A stretch of DNA of 64,000 bases. Origin: Pollutimonas harenae. GTDB lineage: Bacteria > Pseudomonadota > Gammaproteobacteria > Burkholderiales > Burkholderiaceae_B. Every line of letters begins with the position of its first letter. The stretch's first letter is position 1. The stretch lies in the NCBI RefSeq assembly GCF_004153685.1, contig NZ_SDQD01000001.1:558001-622000 (forward strand). Direction: 5' to 3'. The position numbers and the translations under genes are program-made. The notes under the pieces were generated by a model, which was not told the origin of the DNA, did not search any database, and was given only the letters and a program-made list of their open reading frames with translations. This document shows, one piece after another, positions 17,323 to 25,570 of the stretch.

Positions 17323-19218
17323 ATGAACGATTCCATTCCAGATATCGTTTTCCACAATGGCCGGATCACAACTCTCGATCGCGCCAATCCTGCTGCTACC
17401 GCGGTCGCTATCAAAGACGGAAAGTTTCTGGCGGTTGGCACCGACAGCGACATCCTCTCGCTGAGCAGTCCAGCAACTCGGGCAGTTAATTTGCAGGGCA
17501 GGCATGTGCTTCCAGGACTGTATGACAACCATACCCATGTAGTTCGAGGCGGGTTGAACTACAACCTGGAGTTGCGCTGGGACGGTGTGCGTTCACTGGC
17601 CGATGCGTTGGACATGCTGCGCCGCCAGGTGGCCATCACGCCCGCACCGCAGTGGGTCCGTGTCGTTGGTGGCTTCACTGAACATCAATTCATTGAAAAG
17701 CGTTTGCCGACGATAGAAGAAATTAATGTCATTGCACCTGATACGCCTGTTTTTTTGCTCCATCTATACGACCAGGCGCTGTTGAATGGCGCTGCTCTAC
17801 GGGCCGTTGGCTACACGAAAGATACGCCGCAGCCTCCGGGTGGAGAAATTACTCGCGATTCGAATGGTAATCCTACCGGTTTGCTATTAGCCAAGCCCAA
17901 CGCGATGATCCTGTATTCCACTTTGGCGAAAGGTCCCAAGTTACCTTTTGACTATCAGGTCAATTCAACGCGGCATTTCATGCGCGAGCTCAATCGCTTG
18001 GGCATCACAGGCCTTATCGACGCGGGAGGCGGCTTTCAGAACTACCCCGAAGATTACGCCGTTATCCAGAAACTATCAGATGAAGGACAGATGACGGTGC
18101 GTCTGGCCTATAACCTTTTCACGCAAAAGCCCAAGGAAGAGAAGGAAGACTTTCTGAATTGGACCAGCAGCGTAAAGTACAAACAAGGCACGGACTATTT
18201 TCGTCACAATGGCGCCGGCGAGATGCTGGTGTTTTCTGCCGCCGATTTCGAAGATTTTCGCCAGCCACGACCAGACTTACCGCCAGAGATGGAAGGTGAG
18301 TTGGAAGAGGTGGTACGTATTCTGGCGCAAAACAACTGGCCCTGGCGCCTGCATGCTACTTATGACGAGACCATATCGCGAGCGCTGGATGTGTTTGAGA
18401 AGGTTAATCAGGATATCCCGCTGCAGGGTATCAACTGGTTCTTCGATCATGCCGAAACAATCTCCGATAAATCGATTGACCGCGTAGCCGAGCTGGGTGG
18501 TGGCATTGCAGTGCAACACCGCATGGCCTATCAAGGTGAATACTTTGTTGAGCGCTACGGGGCCAAAGCCGCCGAAGCGACTCCGCCAATCGCCAAGATA
18601 CTGGACCGAGGCGTAAAGGTTTCCGCAGGGACGGATGCCACTCGCGTCGCATCTTACAATCCCTGGGTGTCGCTCTCATGGATGATCACGGGAAAAACGC
18701 TGGGCGGCATGCGACTGTATCCCCAACGCAATCTTCTCGATCGGGAAACTGCACTGAGAATGTGGACTGAGAATGTGGCTTGGTTCTCCAATGAAGAGAA
18801 CAAGCGTGGACGCATCCAGGTAGGCCAGTTCGCCGATTTCATCGTTCCCAGCAAAGACTATTTCGGAGTGCCGGAGGACGAAGTCTCATTTCTTACCTCG
18901 CACTTGACTGTCGTGGGCGGACGCATTGTTTATGGTGAGGGGCAATTCCTTTCACTGGATGACAATCCTGTACCGCCCGCAATGCCAGATTGGTCTCCCA
19001 CGCGTCTATTCAAAGGTTACGGCGCATGGGGCGAGCCGGAAGGCGCAGGCAAGAACTCGCTGCAACCGCTACGTCATCAGGCCATGGCTTCCTGCGGCTG
19101 TGCAAGCGCATGCGGATTACATGGCCACGATCATGCGACGGCCTGGGGGTCGAAGGTTCCTGCCTCCGACTTAAAGGGCTTCTTTGGCGCATTGGGCTGC
19201 TCTTGCTGGGCAGTTTAA
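17323..19218 (+). CDS. YtcJ-like metal-dependent amidohydrolase with Cys/His-rich tail
   Basis: 631 residues from the ATG at 17323 (AAAGGAGATTCTCTT upstream); a GTG at 17302 would add 7 residues. The amidohydrolase_3 family motifs are present: metal ligands His70/His72 in DNHTHVVRGG, further histidines in WRLHATYDETI and FFDHAETI, and the late Asp in SAGTDATRVASYNPW. It hydrolyses an amide or related bond in a small molecule. The last 50 residues carry CGCASACGLHGHDHA and end GCSCWAV, an unusual cysteine/histidine tail that could bind metal. Third gene of its unit. Confidence 0.88.
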   Translation: MNDSIPDIVFHNGRITTLDRANPAATAVAIKDGKFLAVGTDSDILSLSSPATRAVNLQGRHVLPGLYDNHTHVVRGGLNYNLELRWDGVRSLADALDMLRRQVAITPAPQWVRVVGGFTEHQFIEKRLPTIEEINVIAPDTPVFLLHLYDQALLNGAALRAVGYTKDTPQPPGGEITRDSNGNPTGLLLAKPNAMILYSTLAKGPKLPFDYQVNSTRHFMRELNRLGITGLIDAGGGFQNYPEDYAVIQKLSDEGQMTVRLAYNLFTQKPKEEKEDFLNWTSSVKYKQGTDYFRHNGAGEMLVFSAADFEDFRQPRPDLPPEMEGELEEVVRILAQNNWPWRLHATYDETISRALDVFEKVNQDIPLQGINWFFDHAETISDKSIDRVAELGGGIAVQHRMAYQGEYFVERYGAKAAEATPPIAKILDRGVKVSAGTDATRVASYNPWVSLSWMITGKTLGGMRLYPQRNLLDRETALRMWTENVAWFSNEENKRGRIQVGQFADFIVPSKDYFGVPEDEVSFLTSHLTVVGGRIVYGEGQFLSLDDNPVPPAMPDWSPTRLFKGYGAWGEPEGAGKNSLQPLRHQAMASCGCASACGLHGHDHATAWGSKVPASDLKGFFGALGCSCWAV

Positions 19219-19228
19219 GGGACCGACT

Positions 19229-19681
19229 ATGTCTATTAACAACATTAGTGGCAATTGGCCGGCCGCCGTTTCGCGGCCAGCTCTTGGAAGCAGAGCCATT
19301 CGCTTTATCGCGTATCTTGGGCTATGTGCAGCGTATTTGCAAGGAGGCATCGTCAAGCTGACCGACTTTCCTGGTGCCATCGCAGAGATGAATCACTTTG
19401 GGCTGACACCGGCACCGCTGTTTGCTGTGCTGGTGATAGCACTGGAGCTGGGTGCGTCGCTGATGATATTGACGGGCCGTCTGCGTTGGCTGGGTGCCTT
19501 GGGGTTGGCAGGTTTCACGTTGCTTGCCACAGGTATCGCCTTGCGTTATTGGGAGCTACCAGTGGGGCATGAGCGCTTCATGGCTACTAATTCATTCTTT
19601 GAGCACCTTGGTTTGGTTGGTGGTTTCCTGCTGGTGGCATGGCTGGACTTCCAAGAGAAACTTGTTAATCAAAAATTTTAA
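19229..19681 (+). CDS. DoxX-family membrane protein
   Basis: 150 residues from the ATG at 19229 (AAGGGACCGACT upstream). Four hydrophobic segments: about 18-40 (FIAYLGLCAAYLQGGIVKLT, the DoxX first helix with GG.VKL), 60-80, 84-105 and 125-145. DoxX proteins are inner-membrane subunits associated with quinone and thiol redox chemistry, and in some bacteria with oxidative stress complexes. It is the last gene of the unit that starts at 16296, 10 bp after the amidohydrolase. Confidence 0.82.
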   Translation: MSINNISGNWPAAVSRPALGSRAIRFIAYLGLCAAYLQGGIVKLTDFPGAIAEMNHFGLTPAPLFAVLVIALELGASLMILTGRLRWLGALGLAGFTLLATGIALRYWELPVGHERFMATNSFFEHLGLVGGFLLVAWLDFQEKLVNQKF

Positions 19682-19771
19682 CTTTGGGCCGCCGGCGCAC
19701 TGGTCGGTAAGGTCGGATCCGTCTTTACGGCCAGCGGCTCGCAGCATGGCGGACACGAATCGACTGCAAAA

Positions 19772-19856
19772 TTGATCGCATGAATCTTCCATAACAGCAA
19801 GCCTGTCCAATCAGGGAATGGCCGTTTGCGAGATAGTTCTATCGTCGTTATGAGCC
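19772..19856 (+). repeat. Repeat family copy E, upstream of the second isochorismatase unit
   Basis: Copy E: TTGATCGCATGAATCTTCC, ATAACAGCAAGCCTGTCCAA, TCAGGGAATGGCCGTTTGCG, AGATAGTTCTATCGTCGTTA. It starts about 90 bp after DoxX and ends about 75 bp before the gene it precedes, same orientation. Almost identical to copy D in its first half, then diverging. Confidence 0.9.
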
Positions 19857-19931
19857 CGGGGAATAGTCACGGCGAGTGACCGATTCCCGAAGAGCAAATC
19901 TGCGAACAACCTTTTAAACAGGATTACTGAT

Positions 19932-20585
19932 ATGACGTTTCGTAATGGTCTTAATTCACTTCTTCGGCCGGAAGACTCGGTGCTCGTTCTGATCGATCAC
20001 CAGCCTTTTCAACTTGCAAACCTGAATAGCCACGACCCCCATATTGTGGTCAATAACTCAACGGCATTGGCGAAGGCCGCCAAGGCTTTCGACGTACCTA
20101 CGATTCTGACGAGTGTGGTCGTTGATCGTGGCGGTGACATCTTTCAACAGATCACCGATGTGTTTCCCGGCCAGGAAATCATCGACCGAACACTCATCAA
20201 CACATGGGAAGACCCAAAGGTAGTCGACGCGGTCAAAGCGACAGGTCGCAAGCAGCTCGTCATTGCTGGTCTGTGGACCGAGATCTGCGTCGCCATGCCA
20301 GCGATACAGGCTGCGGGAGAAGGCTGGGATGTGACTGTCATCACCGATGCGTGCGGCGCTGTCTCGGTTGAGGCGCACGAAGTCGCCATACAGCGTATGG
20401 CTGCGGCTGGCATTAATTTGATGACCTGGCTGGCGCTGGCAGCCGAGTGGCAGCGTGATTGGGCTCGGACCGACACTGCAGGTGGGCTCACTGACGTACT
20501 CATTCAGCATGCTGCCGGAAGCGGCATCGCGTATCTGTGGGAGCAGCAACTGCTCAATACACCGGTTCCCAGCACTGCGGGCTGA
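19932..20585 (+). CDS. Isochorismatase-fold cysteine hydrolase (YcaC-like), copy 2
   Basis: 217 residues with catalytic Asp22 (VLIDHQPFQLAN) and Cys119 (AGLWTEICVAM) and the ITDACGAVSVEAHE segment. It is clearly homologous to the protein at 16296 but divergent throughout, so it is an older paralogue or separately acquired, not a recent duplication. A ribosome site (AACAGGATTACTGAT) precedes the ATG. It opens the longest unit of the region, through the SDR at 24953. Confidence 0.88.
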   Translation: MTFRNGLNSLLRPEDSVLVLIDHQPFQLANLNSHDPHIVVNNSTALAKAAKAFDVPTILTSVVVDRGGDIFQQITDVFPGQEIIDRTLINTWEDPKVVDAVKATGRKQLVIAGLWTEICVAMPAIQAAGEGWDVTVITDACGAVSVEAHEVAIQRMAAAGINLMTWLALAAEWQRDWARTDTAGGLTDVLIQHAAGSGIAYLWEQQLLNTPVPSTAG

Positions 20586-20688
20586 TCACTTCCATTTGGC
20601 AGATTAGCCAGACTATTATCGGCAGCGGATCCAAGTGTGAGCATCCGCCGCCGTTCCCAAGAAACCTGGATTTCAAAGGGTCGAGTAC

Positions 20689-21285
20689 ATGATCATACTC
20701 AAATTTTCGAAGGCGGCTCTCTTATCTGCGCTTGTGATTAGCGCATCTGTGTTGCCGTCAGCACCTGCCGCAGCGCGGACAACAAATTCGCAGGATCAGT
20801 CTGCAGCGTCTTTGGCCGTAGTGATGGATTTTCTCTCCAACACCGCACCAGATAAGGTCGAAGCTGCAGCCGCCCGGCTGGTAGCGCCCGACGCAGTGTA
20901 TGTATCGCTGAGCTTCGATAATCCGGAGCTAAAGAAGATCGAGCCATGGACGGGAACTGCCACAGGCCCCAACGCCTACAGCAGCACATTCCTTCGGGTT
21001 GCAGAATATTGGACGATCGAGGACTTCACAATTACCGACAAGCTGGCTTCGGGTGAGGATGTAGCCATTTTCGGCAAGTTCACCTATCGCTCGGTTGAGG
21101 TTGGTCATGTCTTCACCTCGCCATTCTCGATTCACGCCAAGGTACACGAGGGCAAGATGACCTATTTCCAGTTTATGGAAGATACCTACGCATCAGCGAG
21201 ATCCTTCCGTCAAAGCGGATCGTGGACGGTGAAAACGACCAAGGCAACCCCGGCATTCGAGGTCGGCGAACTGAGGTCGAAATGA
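20689..21285 (+). CDS. Secreted NTF2/SnoaL-like protein
   Basis: 198 residues with a signal peptide (FSKAALLSALVISASVLPSA, ending PAAA before RTTNS) and an NTF2-like domain from about 40 to 165: SLAVVMDFLSNTAPDKVEAA, LVAPDAVYVSLSF, then EDVAIFGKFTYRSVEVGHVF. Such exported proteins are often periplasmic ligand binders or isomerases. The gene ends ATGA, overlapping the start of the GNAT gene by four bases, so the two are translationally coupled. Confidence 0.78.
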   Translation: MIILKFSKAALLSALVISASVLPSAPAAARTTNSQDQSAASLAVVMDFLSNTAPDKVEAAAARLVAPDAVYVSLSFDNPELKKIEPWTGTATGPNAYSSTFLRVAEYWTIEDFTITDKLASGEDVAIFGKFTYRSVEVGHVFTSPFSIHAKVHEGKMTYFQFMEDTYASARSFRQSGSWTVKTTKATPAFEVGELRSK

Positions 21286-21587
21286 CCGACAAACGTGAGA
21301 TTCAAATTTCATACGAGGATAAAGGCCATAAGGGTCGTTTTGTCGCTCGCATCAATGGTGTAGCCGACGAGGGCGAGCTGACTATCTCCAGGGTATCGGA
21401 CGTACTTAACATCGCTGACGGCACGTTCGTTCCCGATACGCTTCGCGGAACTGGCACAGCATCGGCACTCGTCCAGGCCCTAATTGCGAATGCTCGCGCC
21501 AAGGCGTACCGCATCGTGCCACTCTGTCCTTACGTCCGGGCGCAGTCGCTGAAGCATCCGGAGTGGTCAGATGTCATTCAAAATTGA
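21282..21587 (+). CDS. Small GNAT-like N-acetyltransferase (YjdJ/NATD1 type)
   Basis: 101 residues from the ATG in the ATGA overlap; a start at 21222 would be inside the previous gene and is rejected. The pattern GTFVPDTLRGTGTASALVQA (acetyl-CoA loop R/G-x-x-G-x-G/A) and IVPLCPYVRAQSLKHPEW is that of the 90-100-residue GNAT-related domain PF14542. Substrate unknown. It sits between an exported NTF2-like protein and an MFS exporter. Confidence 0.82.
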   Translation: MTDKREIQISYEDKGHKGRFVARINGVADEGELTISRVSDVLNIADGTFVPDTLRGTGTASALVQALIANARAKAYRIVPLCPYVRAQSLKHPEWSDVIQN

Positions 21588-21669
21588 GGCAAATAGGTCA
21601 TTTTTGATCGTGACGGCTATGTTTTCAAAAATGCCGACCAATGCCGTTTACCGTGCCGCGGGTGCCTAA

Positions 21670-23256
21670 ATGACTCCTATTGACATGACCGCCCCGGCAA
21701 AGGGCCCGCTGAGCTTCCCGGTCTTTCGGGCATTGTGGATTGCCACGATTATTTCCAACATCGGCACCTGGATGCATGATGTCGGTGCAGGATGGCTGAT
21801 GACCTCGCTGTCGCCCAGCCCTTTGCTGGTAGCTCTGGTACAGGCTGCCACGACGCTGCCAATGTTCTTGCTGGCCCTACCGGCAGGCGCGCTGGCAGAT
21901 ATTGTTGATCGCCGGAAGATGCTGCTGGGCGCTCAGATCCTAGGCCTTAGCGCTGCGGCGGCTCTGGCCATACTAACTCTACAAGGCCTCACTACCCCAT
22001 GGGTGCTTCTTGGCGCCACCTTTGTCCTGGGCGTAGCAGCGGCGCTTAGTGCGCCGGTCTTTCAGGCCATCGTCCCGGAGCTGATCGACAAAGCAGGGTT
22101 GCCCGAGGCGGTGGCGCTCAATAGTCTGGGCGTCAACATCGCGCGCGCCATCGGCCCGGCACTTGGCGGGGTGATCGTAGCGGTGGCCGGCGTTCCGGCG
22201 GTCTTTGCGCTGAACGCAGTGTCGGTTTCGGCGGTACTGATCGTGCTTTTCAGATGGAGGCGTGCCGCGACTGTACACAGCTTGCCGCCTGAACATTTTA
22301 TCGGCGCGCTACGGGCCGGTTATCGCTACGCTCGGCATTCTCCGGCGATGCGACTGGTATTGATCCGCACCCTTGGTTTCTTTCTGTTCAGCAGCGCGCT
22401 TTGGGCGATGCTGCCATTGGTGGGGCGCCGTGAGCTGGGGCTGGATGCAGCGGGCTACGGCGGGCTTCTTGGCTGCATGGGCGCTGGTGCTATTGTCGGA
22501 GCATTGCTGCTGAAAAAACTGCGTAAAATCGTAGCGTCCAATACGATCTCGATCTGGACGACGTTACTGTTTGCGGGGGCGTCTCTCGCACTGGCCTCGG
22601 CACCCAATGCTTGGCTGGCCGGAGCAGTGATGTTTGGTGCCGGCCTAGCCTGGATCGGCATGCTGACTTCGCTCAACGTCGCAGCGCAGATGGCCTCGCC
22701 TAGTTGGGTCAAGGCGCGAGCGCTCGCTGTCTATCTTTTGGTGCTTCAAGGGGCCATGACCGGCGGCAGCATTCTGTGGGGCACTCTGGCCAGTAGCGCC
22801 GGCGTCTCGGGCGCCCTGATCATCGCGGCCATTGGCCTGACGCTAGTGACTCTGCTAGCGCTGCGCTGGCGGCTGCCGAACGATTCCACCACCGATCTGG
22901 CACCCTCGAACCATTGGGCCGAGCCTGTCGTCGCGAACCCTCCTGCCGATGACCGGGGCCCCGTCTTGATCGAGATCGAATACCTGGTCGCCCCAGAACA
23001 ACAGGCTGCGTTCACCATCTCGCTGCGCGAGTTCCGCGCGACGCGCTATCGCGACGGCGCCATCCGATGGGACGTCTGGGAAGACGTCGCAGAGCCCGGT
23101 CGAGTAGTCGAAGAGTTCGTCGTCGAAAGCTGGGTCGAGCATCAGCGCCAGCATGCCAGAGTGACCCATACCGACGCACTGGATCAGAAACTGCTGAACG
23201 CCTTCCATATAGGCGATCGGCCACCTGTCGTCCGCCATCTATTGCGACCACTTTAA
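21670..23256 (+). CDS. MFS_3 (EntS-like) exporter with C-terminal ABM-like domain
   Basis: 528 residues: about 12 transmembrane segments up to residue 410, with ALPAGALADIVDRRKML as the MFS motif A loop. Then comes a soluble domain of about 100 residues (VLIEIEYLVAPEQQAAFTIS, then LREFRATRYRDGAIRWDVWE) resembling a ferredoxin-like ABM/Dabb fold. This two-part layout is typical of the MFS_3/DUF894 family, which includes the enterobactin exporter EntS. Export of a small organic molecule is likely. The cargo is unknown. Confidence 0.85.
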   Translation: MTPIDMTAPAKGPLSFPVFRALWIATIISNIGTWMHDVGAGWLMTSLSPSPLLVALVQAATTLPMFLLALPAGALADIVDRRKMLLGAQILGLSAAAALAILTLQGLTTPWVLLGATFVLGVAAALSAPVFQAIVPELIDKAGLPEAVALNSLGVNIARAIGPALGGVIVAVAGVPAVFALNAVSVSAVLIVLFRWRRAATVHSLPPEHFIGALRAGYRYARHSPAMRLVLIRTLGFFLFSSALWAMLPLVGRRELGLDAAGYGGLLGCMGAGAIVGALLLKKLRKIVASNTISIWTTLLFAGASLALASAPNAWLAGAVMFGAGLAWIGMLTSLNVAAQMASPSWVKARALAVYLLVLQGAMTGGSILWGTLASSAGVSGALIIAAIGLTLVTLLALRWRLPNDSTTDLAPSNHWAEPVVANPPADDRGPVLIEIEYLVAPEQQAAFTISLREFRATRYRDGAIRWDVWEDVAEPGRVVEEFVVESWVEHQRQHARVTHTDALDQKLLNAFHIGDRPPVVRHLLRPL

Positions 23257-23275
23257 TGTTCACAGGAGACACAGC

Positions 23276-24172
23276 ATGATTGAAATGATCATCGAGCAGC
23301 GACGCCGCGATCTGGGCGGCGGCTTTGAAGTAGGCCGCATACTGCCGTTTGGAAAGCAACGCATGGTTGGGCCTTTTATCTTCTTTGATCACATGGGGCC
23401 GATTGATTTGGCACCCGGCCCCAATCAGGGCCATGACGTCCGCGCCCATCCGCACATCGGTCTTGCGACGGTAACCTATCTCTTTTCCGGCGAGGTCATG
23501 CATCGCGATAGCCTGGGCTACGAGCAAGTAATCCGCCCACAAGAAGTGAACTGGATGACCGCCGGCAGCGGCATCACACATAGCGAGCGATTCGAACGCG
23601 CACAGGTGCAAGGCGATCATCTGCACGGTATTCAGGCGTGGGTTGCGCTGCCAACCGGGCAGGAAGAAACTTCTCCATCCTTCTCACATCACTCAGGAAG
23701 CGATTTGCCGCAATGGGACGATCGCGGCGTGAGCGGACAACTGATCGCGGGTAGCGCCTATGGCCTGACGGCCAGCGCCAAAACACATTCGCCCCTGTTC
23801 TATGCCCACCTGGACATGGCGCCGGGCGCAACTGCCGAAATACCCGGCGGGCACAAAGAACGTGCGGTGTATATCGCCACTGGTGCGGTAGAACTGCACG
23901 GCACACGCTACGAGAGCGGCAGGATGCTGGTGCTTGGCACGGCGGCCTCGAGCATGCGATCACTGGAACGTTCGACAGTAATGATTCTTGGTGGCGATCC
24001 CGTCGGTGAACGGTTCATTTACTGGAACTTTGTGTCTTCGTCGAAGGATCGGCTCGCCCAAGCAGCATCCGACTGGAAAGCAGGAAGGATGAAGTTGCCA
24101 GATGCCGATGATAAAGAGTTCATCCCGTTACCGGACGAATCGTTTCCGCCCTTCTATACGCGCGCCACGTAG
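23276..24172 (+). CDS. Pirin-family protein
   Basis: 298 residues, bicupin. Metal ligands are in the expected places: His58 and His60 (RAHPHIGLATVTYLF), His102 and Glu104 (GSGITHSER). The segment GEVMHRDSLG is the family signature. Bacterial pirins are iron proteins; some are quercetinases or act on aromatic substrates, others modulate metabolism. A good ribosome site (ACAGGAGACACAGC) follows the MFS stop by a few bases. Likely oxidises or senses the same class of compounds as the rest of the unit. Confidence 0.92.
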   Translation: MIEMIIEQRRRDLGGGFEVGRILPFGKQRMVGPFIFFDHMGPIDLAPGPNQGHDVRAHPHIGLATVTYLFSGEVMHRDSLGYEQVIRPQEVNWMTAGSGITHSERFERAQVQGDHLHGIQAWVALPTGQEETSPSFSHHSGSDLPQWDDRGVSGQLIAGSAYGLTASAKTHSPLFYAHLDMAPGATAEIPGGHKERAVYIATGAVELHGTRYESGRMLVLGTAASSMRSLERSTVMILGGDPVGERFIYWNFVSSSKDRLAQAASDWKAGRMKLPDADDKEFIPLPDESFPPFYTRAT

Positions 24173-24212
24173 GCATCTGCACTTCATTAACACACCGCAC
24201 AACGGAAGATAA

Positions 24213-24953
24213 ATGAACAACTTGAATGGAAAGCGCGCATTGGTCACTGGTGGGTCACGAGGCATCGGCGCCGCGATAGCATTCGCACTGGCAGAAAACG
24301 GGGCCGACGTTGCGTTTACGTATCAACATACAGCCGATAAAGCCAACGCGGTCGCCAAATCAATCGAGAAAGCTGGGCGTCGCGCGGCGGCCATCCGAGC
24401 CGACAGCGCAGACCTGAAGGCTATCTCACGCGCCGTGAGTGAGGCCGTCTCAACACTAGGTGGCCTCGACATCCTCGTGAACAGCGCAGCGGTTGGCCAC
24501 ACTGGAATGATCGCGGATCTTGACGTGCACGACTATCAAGCCGTGATGGACGTCAATGTGCGAGCCCCCGTAATGTTTGCCAAAGCGGTTATCCCACATC
24601 TAGCTACCGGCGGACGCATTATTACGATCGGTTCAGCCCTGGGGGAACGGGTTCCCTTTCCGGGCATAACGCTTTATGCGATGTCCAAGGCAGCTCTTAC
24701 TGCCTTTACCCGCGGCCTTTCACGCGAACTCGGCCCGAGCGGCATCACCGTCAATCTTGTGCAGCCTGGCGCAACCAACACAGATGCAAATCCGGCCAAT
24801 GGCGAAGCTGCTGACTTTCAACGTAGCCTCACATCCTTGGGACGCTACGCCGAACCACAAGAAATAGCGAACGCCGTGGTCTTTTTTGCCGGGCCTGCCG
24901 CAGACGTGATCACGGGTTCAACCTTGACTGTTGATGGCGGTGCTATTGCTTGA
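24213..24953 (+). CDS. Short-chain dehydrogenase/reductase
   Basis: 246 residues, classical SDR: TGGSRGIG (12-19), NSAA (90-93), catalytic Ser141, Tyr155 and Lys159 (YAMSK), and the ending TVDGGAIA. NADP(H) preference is plausible from the first strand but not certain. It is the last intact gene of the unit. A decayed gene follows 43 bp later. Substrate unknown. Confidence 0.92.
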   Translation: MNNLNGKRALVTGGSRGIGAAIAFALAENGADVAFTYQHTADKANAVAKSIEKAGRRAAAIRADSADLKAISRAVSEAVSTLGGLDILVNSAAVGHTGMIADLDVHDYQAVMDVNVRAPVMFAKAVIPHLATGGRIITIGSALGERVPFPGITLYAMSKAALTAFTRGLSRELGPSGITVNLVQPGATNTDANPANGEAADFQRSLTSLGRYAEPQEIANAVVFFAGPAADVITGSTLTVDGGAIA

Positions 24954-24995
24954 GCGACCTCGTTGACGTCACACTTTCCACAAAAGACTCAATAT

Positions 24996-25420
24996 ATGGC
25001 TCAGCTGACCTCAAAGCCCATTCTCTTGATGGGCGGAACAGGCGCTATCGGACACCTTTCCGCTCGTGCGCTCCGCTCTGTTTACCCCAATGTTCCTTTG
25101 CTGGTCAGCGGGCGCAATCTAACAAAATGCGACAAATGGCCGGCGAAATCGACCTGGCGGAAGGCATAGTGGTCAACCCGTATGCCGATGCTCTCGGTCA
25201 TCGTCAGGTAAGCGCTGTTGCCGTTTTCTATGCTGACGAACGATTGGCTGGCCTGCGTTTTGCGCAAGGCCGCTGGGTGCCGCATCTCAGTATTTCATCG
25301 GGCGTCTATGGAATAGCACCCGAAGTAGCGAGCCTATATTTATACTTTTGGCGCTTGCAGCATTATTTGAGTCTACTAATGACATATGCTCGATATTGTT
25401 TGATCCTACAACCAAGATAG
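24996..25420 (+). pseudogene. NAD(P)-binding oxidoreductase remnant, frameshifted and truncated
   Basis: From the ATG at 24996 the frame encodes a Rossmann start (KPILLMGGTGAIGHLSARAL, then LLVSGRNL) and breaks near base 25120. The protein continues in another frame as MAGEIDLAEGIVVNPYADAL, SAVAVFYADERLAGLRFAQG and VPHLSISSGV, then loses homology-like character. It looks like the first 110 residues of a saccharopine-dehydrogenase/NmrA-like protein of more than 300 residues. The frameshift, truncation and position at the island edge point to a decayed gene. Confidence 0.72.
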
Positions 25421-25460
25421 TTCTACCAGAGCACTAAGCGCATATCAAGCACAAAAAGAG

Positions 25461-25486
25461 AAAATAGCCGATATTTCGGCCATTTT
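25461..25486 (-). terminator. Rho-independent terminator of glmS
   Basis: GCCGA/TCGGC stem with a TATT loop, extended by AAAAT/ATTTT pairing, gives a T-rich end on the minus strand about 90 bp beyond the glmS stop. It also marks the boundary between glmS and the accessory region. The rest of 25421-25570 shows nothing else. Confidence 0.7.
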
Positions 25487-25570
25487 TATTGGATTTGAAA
25501 GAACTTAAGAGATTATCTCAATCGACAGACTTTATTTTCAATTACCACAAGCCACAGCAGAATAAGCCCC

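Noticed and set aside
19932-20585. Two isochorismatase-like genes as a recent tandem duplication
   Set aside because: Protein sequences differ throughout (apart from motifs), and the intervening genes are not repeated; they are distant paralogues.
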